A DNA stretch of 37,982 nt from Puniceicoccales bacterium (lineage in GTDB: Bacteria > Verrucomicrobiota > Verrucomicrobiia > Opitutales > JAIRLM01). The DNA lies in the NCBI GenBank assembly GCA_031278455.1, contig JAITKJ010000011.1, positions 73,144 through 111,125 on the forward strand. Direction: 5' to 3'. Below the pieces are notes generated by a model. The model was not told where the DNA came from, did no database searches, and saw nothing but the letters and a program-made list of their open reading frames with translations. The first letter of the stretch is position 1, and every line of letters starts with the position of its first letter. Made by a program: the position numbers and the translations under genes. Positions 34,349 through 37,982 of this stretch are shown in pieces.

Positions 34349-34419
34349 ATTTGTTTTCGGTGTTGCTAACCAATGGGCGGCAGCTTAGGTAGGCGGAGAT
34401 CGTCATTCATTTTTATTCT

Positions 34420-35022
34420 ATGACAAATTTTACGCCACAAAGAACGTTCAAAAAACCAGGAGATGGTGGTCGCCGCTTTATTCGCGGGCGTGTGGATCGG
34501 GGCCCGCGCTGCGATGACAGAATTCGCGTTCCAGAAGTACGCGTGATCGGCCCGCTCGGAGAGCAATTGGGCGTAATGGACACGCGTGACGCCCTTGCAC
34601 TCGCAAAATCGTATGGGCTTAATCTGGTTGAGGTAGCTGCAGCGTCTTCGCCGCCAGTATGCAAGATCGTCGATTATGGAAAATACAGATATCTGGAAGC
34701 TAAGAAAACCAAAGGGCACGTGAAGCCAAACGCGGCCAAATATAAGGAATTAAAGTTTCGTCCCAATGTCGATATTGGCGATTACTCAACTAAAGTTAGG
34801 CAGGGCATCGATTTTTTACAAAAGGGAATGAAATTAAAGCTTACACTGATGTTCCGTGCTCGCGAAATGGCTCACCAGGAGATTGGACATGAGGTAGTCC
34901 AGCGGGCTATCACTGATTTGCAGCAATTCGGTATTTTGGAAACACCACCGAGGTTGTCCGGACGCATAATTGTGGCTACATTATCACCGCGCACCACAAA
35001 GTCATCGCCAGCGTCGATATGA
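34420..35022 (+). CDS. infC: Translation initiation factor IF-3
   Basis: 200 residues. The N-terminal 30 residues are a basic lead-in (FKKPGDGGRRFIRGRVDRGP). The N domain follows: RIRVPEVRVIGPLGEQLGVMDTRDALALAKSYGLNLVEVAAASSPPVCKIVDYGKYRYLEAKK, matching IF-3. The C domain continues with ELKFRPNVDIGDYSTKVRQGIDFLQKGMKLKLTLMFRAREMAHQEIG and ends in a Ser/Thr/Arg tail. IF-3 binds 30S subunits and checks the start codon. The start here is an ordinary ATG, unlike the AUU used for autoregulation in E. coli. rpmI and rplT, the usual downstream partners, are absent; a convergent MarC gene lies there instead. Confidence 0.95.
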   Translation: MTNFTPQRTFKKPGDGGRRFIRGRVDRGPRCDDRIRVPEVRVIGPLGEQLGVMDTRDALALAKSYGLNLVEVAAASSPPVCKIVDYGKYRYLEAKKTKGHVKPNAAKYKELKFRPNVDIGDYSTKVRQGIDFLQKGMKLKLTLMFRAREMAHQEIGHEVVQRAITDLQQFGILETPPRLSGRIIVATLSPRTTKSSPASI

Positions 35023-35090
35023 TTAACCGTTAATGTCGGATTATGGCGACTTGTCGTCTTGGAACTGGTGTTAGCTTAATTGGAGGCACA

Positions 35091-35708
35091 TCAAGTCCTA
35101 GCAAATGCGGTAATCCCGCTGAAACAGATTAAAAATCCTACCGCAACTGCATACATACCTGTAAACTTTCCTGCCACGTCTAGCACGAATTCACCTATAT
35201 ATTTAACGCCGAACATGGCCATGGAAACAATAGTAAAAAAGGCGACAAAAGCAATAACGATAGCGCATATGAGCAGGAGTCGTCCGCTTAGCGTCGCAGT
35301 TTCGGCACATTTTGCAACAATGACAGAAATCATGCCCGGGCCCACTAGGAGCGGGATGCCAAGCGGTGTGATTGCAACATCCTTGGCTCGATATTTTCTC
35401 GTTTCCTCTCGCGGTGCATCAGAAACTGACTTTTCCTCACTGTCATCGTCAAAAAGGAGTTCAAATCCAACAATCATCAAGTAGCTTCCGCCGGCAATTT
35501 TAAACGCAGAAAGAGAGAAACCGAAAAATTTAAGGACATAATTTCCAAACAGCGCGAATGCCGTCAAGACAAGTGTTGCGACGAAGCACGCGACGAAGGC
35601 GACACGCACACGCTCCACTGCTGATTGATCTGGAGTCAAGGTTAGTATGACGGGGATAAAGCAACCAGGTGCGGTTAAAATTAGAAGCTGGCCGATAAGA
35701 AACAACAT
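35091..35708 (-). CDS. MarC family integral membrane protein
   Basis: 205 residues, all hydrophobic with about six membrane helices. The fit to MarC/YchE is in FGNYVLKFFGFSLSAFKIAGGSYLMIVGFELL, the charged cytoplasmic loop rich in Asp/Glu/Ser (DDDSEEKSVSDAPREETRK), and ITPLGIPLLVGPGMISVIVAKCAET. The role of the family is unsettled despite its historical link with multiple antibiotic resistance. It is convergent with infC, separated by 68 bp, and about 12 nt from the gene upstream on the same strand. Confidence 0.9.
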   Translation of the reverse strand: MLFLIGQLLILTAPGCFIPVILTLTPDQSAVERVRVAFVACFVATLVLTAFALFGNYVLKFFGFSLSAFKIAGGSYLMIVGFELLFDDDSEEKSVSDAPREETRKYRAKDVAITPLGIPLLVGPGMISVIVAKCAETATLSGRLLLICAIVIAFVAFFTIVSMAMFGVKYIGEFVLDVAGKFTGMYAVAVGFLICFSGITAFART

Positions 35709-35720
35709 GAAGGCAATTCT

Positions 35721-36659
35721 CTACCCTTTCGTTTTTTTCTGTAAAGGATTTCCTTGGGACGCGGAAATTGTGGACCTTGCGGCGAAAAGTGGTTCGAATT
35801 TTGCGTAGTTCTCCGTCGCGGCCAAAGCTGTTTGTTCAAAATTATCTTGTACTGATGGAAGACACCACATGGCAAAAGCTGTTAGAATTTTCTCCAATTG
35901 CCGCGGACACAGCTCTTGTTTCTTGGACAAAAAAAGCGCGTAAATGGCTAGCCTAAATAACGAATCCGGGTCATAGGCCAGTTCTCTTTCCGCTTTCATC
36001 ATCTTGTCAGCCGGAAGTTGCCCAATCTCTTCGATTTTGCTAGCCCCCCAAACGGCCGATTCAACGAGAACTTTCTCTCCGAGCGCAAGAATAACCATAC
36101 CGCTCGACATAAAATCCCGCATTAGGTGGCAAAACTGCGCCAGAGCATCAGACGTCCGGCATAACGTCTCAAATCCCGTGCTCCGAAGCGTCAATCCGGT
36201 TTCGGCAACATCCTGTTCGAGGATATCGGCCGCACGTAACGGGTACATGAACTTTTCCCAATCACCCGGAGCTATTCGGTACTCTCCCGTTTGTTCCGCA
36301 GGGAATAGTTTTTCCCGAAGCGAAATCAATCTAACCAGCTGTCGCTGGCATCGAATAAGCCCTCCGTCTTTCTGCGCCAAAGCCGCTAGTATGCCAAGAA
36401 AAACGGTTGGTGTGCAAAAAAAGTTAGTTTGTGAAAATTTTTCTTTCTCTTTGGATTCAATCCATTTAACTAGGCGTTCATGACCGGGTTGTGGTAAGAA
36501 AAAAGAACTCCTGCGACGCCTGCGGAGAATACGCAGGGCAATTTGTTTGATGAGGTTCTGGACGCATTTTGGGTTTTTTAGGGTGCCTTCGGTAATGATA
36601 ATCGGAGAGAAAGGCGAGGTTCGTAGGTTGCGTCCAGCGAACATTTCCATATCGCTCAT
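35721..36659 (-). CDS. Unrecognised 312-residue protein
   Basis: No family recognised. The N-terminal segment contains a basic cluster (RILRRRRRSSFF, residues about 43-54). The rest appears alpha-helical, with Leu/Ala/Glu-rich stretches such as CQRQLVRLISLREKLF, CRTSDALAQFCHLMRDFM and SLFRLAIYALFL. No signal peptide or convincing membrane helix. It is probably a soluble cytoplasmic protein. It lies just upstream of marC on the same strand and 80 nt downstream of the glucosaminidase, so the three could be co-transcribed. Confidence 0.75.
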   Translation of the reverse strand: MSDMEMFAGRNLRTSPFSPIIITEGTLKNPKCVQNLIKQIALRILRRRRRSSFFLPQPGHERLVKWIESKEKEKFSQTNFFCTPTVFLGILAALAQKDGGLIRCQRQLVRLISLREKLFPAEQTGEYRIAPGDWEKFMYPLRAADILEQDVAETGLTLRSTGFETLCRTSDALAQFCHLMRDFMSSGMVILALGEKVLVESAVWGASKIEEIGQLPADKMMKAERELAYDPDSLFRLAIYALFLSKKQELCPRQLEKILTAFAMWCLPSVQDNFEQTALAATENYAKFEPLFAARSTISASQGNPLQKKTKG

Positions 36660-36739
36660 GTTAATATAATGGCGATTATGGGCGTGGGAGTCAATTCTTT
36701 TCCGCGTCAGATGCGACAGAAGTGGTTTTTAACACCCAA

Positions 36740-37306
36740 TTAGTGGCATTCAGTTTGTATTCTGCCCATAATTTCAAGAATTTTTTTCCCGTAATTTCTG
36801 TCGGCTGCCCACCGCCCGGAAAGTTTGCTGACCTTTTGCGCGGACCCAAGCTGAACCATTTTCCGCCGCGCATCGACACATGGGTGAGTTGTTTTTCGCT
36901 TCGATGCATAAGCCTTTAAATGCTGCACATGGGCACGAACGCCCTCATTCATAGTCGAAAAATAGTTCCCGCAGGCGTTGCTGCCAACGGCACCAAATCC
37001 GCAAAAATTGTTTTGCTCCGGGCGCACGTCATTGCCGAATCTAAGAAACCCAGTTTCAAGACACATTTGCGAAAAGGCAACCGTCAATCGAACCCCTTCG
37101 GCCCTGCATTCAGTGTCATAGATGCGCACAATTCGCCTAGCGTAGTCCTGCTTGATGTTCGGATTGTTGCGAACAAGAAACTCTGTGAGTTTTTCCGCCG
37201 AAACCCTATCCACTCCCATAATGTTGTCATTAATTGGGGCAGCCTTAACATAATCTCCGAGAATGATGCACGAAATGGCAACAAATGCAAGACAGCGGAG
37301 CTTCAT
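36740..37306 (-). CDS. Secreted glucosaminidase-domain wall hydrolase
   Basis: 188 residues with a signal peptide (LRCLAFVAISCIILGDYVKAAP) and an N-acetylglucosaminidase (FlgJ/LytD-type, GH73-like) domain. Visible signatures are RIYDTECRAEGVRLTVAFSQMCLETGFLRFG, with the catalytic Glu in LETGF, then NNFCGFGA, MNEGVRAHVQHLKAYA and LSGRWAADRNYGKKILEIM. The family cuts the glycan strand of peptidoglycan. It is a single-domain protein with no wall-binding module. A weak promoter-like TTGCCG, 16-bp spacer, TAGTAT lies close upstream of the ATG on the minus strand, which would give a very short leader. It may work with the M23 enzyme and FtsW in wall turnover. Confidence 0.88.
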   Translation of the reverse strand: MKLRCLAFVAISCIILGDYVKAAPINDNIMGVDRVSAEKLTEFLVRNNPNIKQDYARRIVRIYDTECRAEGVRLTVAFSQMCLETGFLRFGNDVRPEQNNFCGFGAVGSNACGNYFSTMNEGVRAHVQHLKAYASKRKTTHPCVDARRKMVQLGSAQKVSKLSGRWAADRNYGKKILEIMGRIQTECH

Positions 37307-37551
37307 TTAGTAAATACTATAGAATGCTTCCTTTGCGGCAATCGGAAAATTTCTATAAATTTCTCATCTGAAATGGTGGCATCGGTCGTAAGTCACTGCT
37401 AACCACCCGAAATATCGGTAGCTCATGGGCAAAACACGTGTCCTCCATTGCCGATGGCCTATGGTTGCTAGAGCCCCTGTGCACTATTTTCGTTTGTATT
37501 GATCATGAGCTCCAAGGCCGTAATCTTGACTTTTGCGAACGACACACCGAA
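37307..37551. other. Upstream region of the glucosaminidase gene, no gene seen
   Basis: About 245 bp with no convincing coding sequence on either strand. It probably holds the promoter of the glucosaminidase gene. A plus-strand frame at 37499-37783 overlaps a more protein-like minus-strand frame and is not supported. Confidence 0.4.
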
Positions 37552-37806
37552 TTACTCAAGAAACTCGTTTAGGCAACTAAAGAAAAATTTTTGTGTATTT
37601 TTCTTTTTTATGGCCTTGGCCAATTCACACAAGGCCTCGCTAGTGATATTGAGGTCTCGCAAAATTGTGGTTATTGCGATCCCAGGATCCGTATCATCCC
37701 GGCCGTTGGCAAAAAGCAAATTGGAGGAGCTGGGCAGGAACGACTCGGAGGGAACAGTCCGGTGGCCGTATTCGGCAAAATAATCGAGGAATTCCTGATA
37801 TGAAAA
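37552..37806 (-). pseudogene. Minus-strand coding stretch without a usual start codon
   Basis: 84 open codons ending at TAA (37554-37552). The translation is protein-like (QEFLDYFAEYGHRTV, ILRDLNITSEALCELAKAI), with no ATG or GTG in frame before the upstream stop at 37807-37809. It lies in the same frame as the 51-residue C-terminus upstream and is separated from it by TGA, TAG and TAA. It could be the decayed tail of that gene, or a gene with a start such as TTG further inside. I recognise no family. Confidence 0.4.
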
Positions 37807-37824
37807 TTATCCGACGAGAAGCTA

Positions 37825-37982
37825 TCAATCTGCGGATATTCCCAATTCCATCACTAATTCGGCGATATCTGACGACTGTTCTGATGGCCAGAAACGCAAA
37901 ATTTCCCTCACCAGTGTGCGATCAGCTACATCTAGATCATCGCCGAAAATGATTTTGTACCTATCGGCATGCGGATAACGCT
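37825..37982 (-). CDS. Partial gene, C-terminal 51 residues at the window edge
   Basis: The frame is open from the window end to a TGA at 37827-37825. The last residues read FGDDLDVADRTLVREILRF, then WPSEQSSDIAELVMELGISAD. The amino-acid composition is typical of a real soluble protein. The 5' part lies outside the window, so no family can be assigned. The next in-frame codon is TAG, a tandem stop. Confidence 0.6.
   Translation of the reverse strand, partial: RYPHADRYKIIFGDDLDVADRTLVREILRFWPSEQSSDIAELVMELGISAD

Noticed and set aside
37499..37783. 94-codon plus-strand frame
   Set aside because: It is antisense to a more protein-like minus-strand stretch and has a Ser/Arg/Phe-rich composition typical of shadow frames.

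Overview
The window comes from a bacterial chromosome of moderate GC with dense housekeeping genes in short directons. It holds two tRNA genes with encoded CCA ends, a pyrophosphate-type phosphofructokinase, an Mla/PqiC-type outer-membrane lipid transport set (so the cell is probably diderm), FtsW/FtsY, and a giant Ala/Gly/Val/Asp-rich protein. No rRNA or other taxonomic marker is present. The overall look suggests the PVC group, perhaps Verrucomicrobiota (Opitutae-like), but that is an impression and not a demonstration.

Layout. 65-2667 (minus): tRNA-Val(GAC), ftsW and an AGCS-type sodium:amino-acid symporter, in transcription order. 2778-16713 (plus): a promoter, a single 13,050-bp gene for a 4349-residue protein with a two-lobed hydrophobic N-terminus and a degenerate leucine-rich-repeat-like body, then a short gene for a hendecad-repeat coiled coil with a C-terminal membrane segment. 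16758-17528 (minus): exonuclease III. 17656-18963 (plus): an unrecognised membrane-associated protein. 19036-23676 (plus): PPi-phosphofructokinase, a thymidine-phosphorylase-family protein with an altered phosphate site, an M23 peptidase, RNA polymerase omega and SmpB. 23781-26024 (minus): an ATPase, MCE protein and PqiC-like lipoprotein of a lipid ABC transporter, without its permease. 26120-26194: tRNA-Asn(GTT). 26723-28042 (minus): M20 peptidase. 28141-29433 (plus): PIF1-like helicase. 29453-30361 (minus): FtsY. 30585-33637 (plus): an unknown protein translationally coupled to GltX. 33758-35022 (plus): a McsA-like zinc/UVR protein and IF-3. 35091-37306 (minus): MarC, an unknown protein and a glucosaminidase-type wall hydrolase. 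The right edge has two same-frame minus-strand coding stretches separated by stop codons.

Most of the window is core physiology: division and wall turnover (FtsW, M23, glucosaminidase), translation (tRNAs, GltX, IF-3, SmpB), secretion (FtsY), glycolysis and envelope lipid transport. The accessory part is 2.8-19 kb. The giant protein has a promoter that looks the same as that of tRNA-Asn (TTGACA, 17 bp, TCTGAT). It contains three degenerate tandem modules of about 2.1 kb, and its N-terminal double hydrophobic lobe resembles that of inclusion-membrane-type effectors of intracellular PVC bacteria. This locus is the best candidate for something undescribed, perhaps a host-interaction or cell-surface system. 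That reading is inference. The second notable point is the thymidine phosphorylase homologue, which keeps the pyrimidine-binding residues but has lost most of the phosphate-binding ones.
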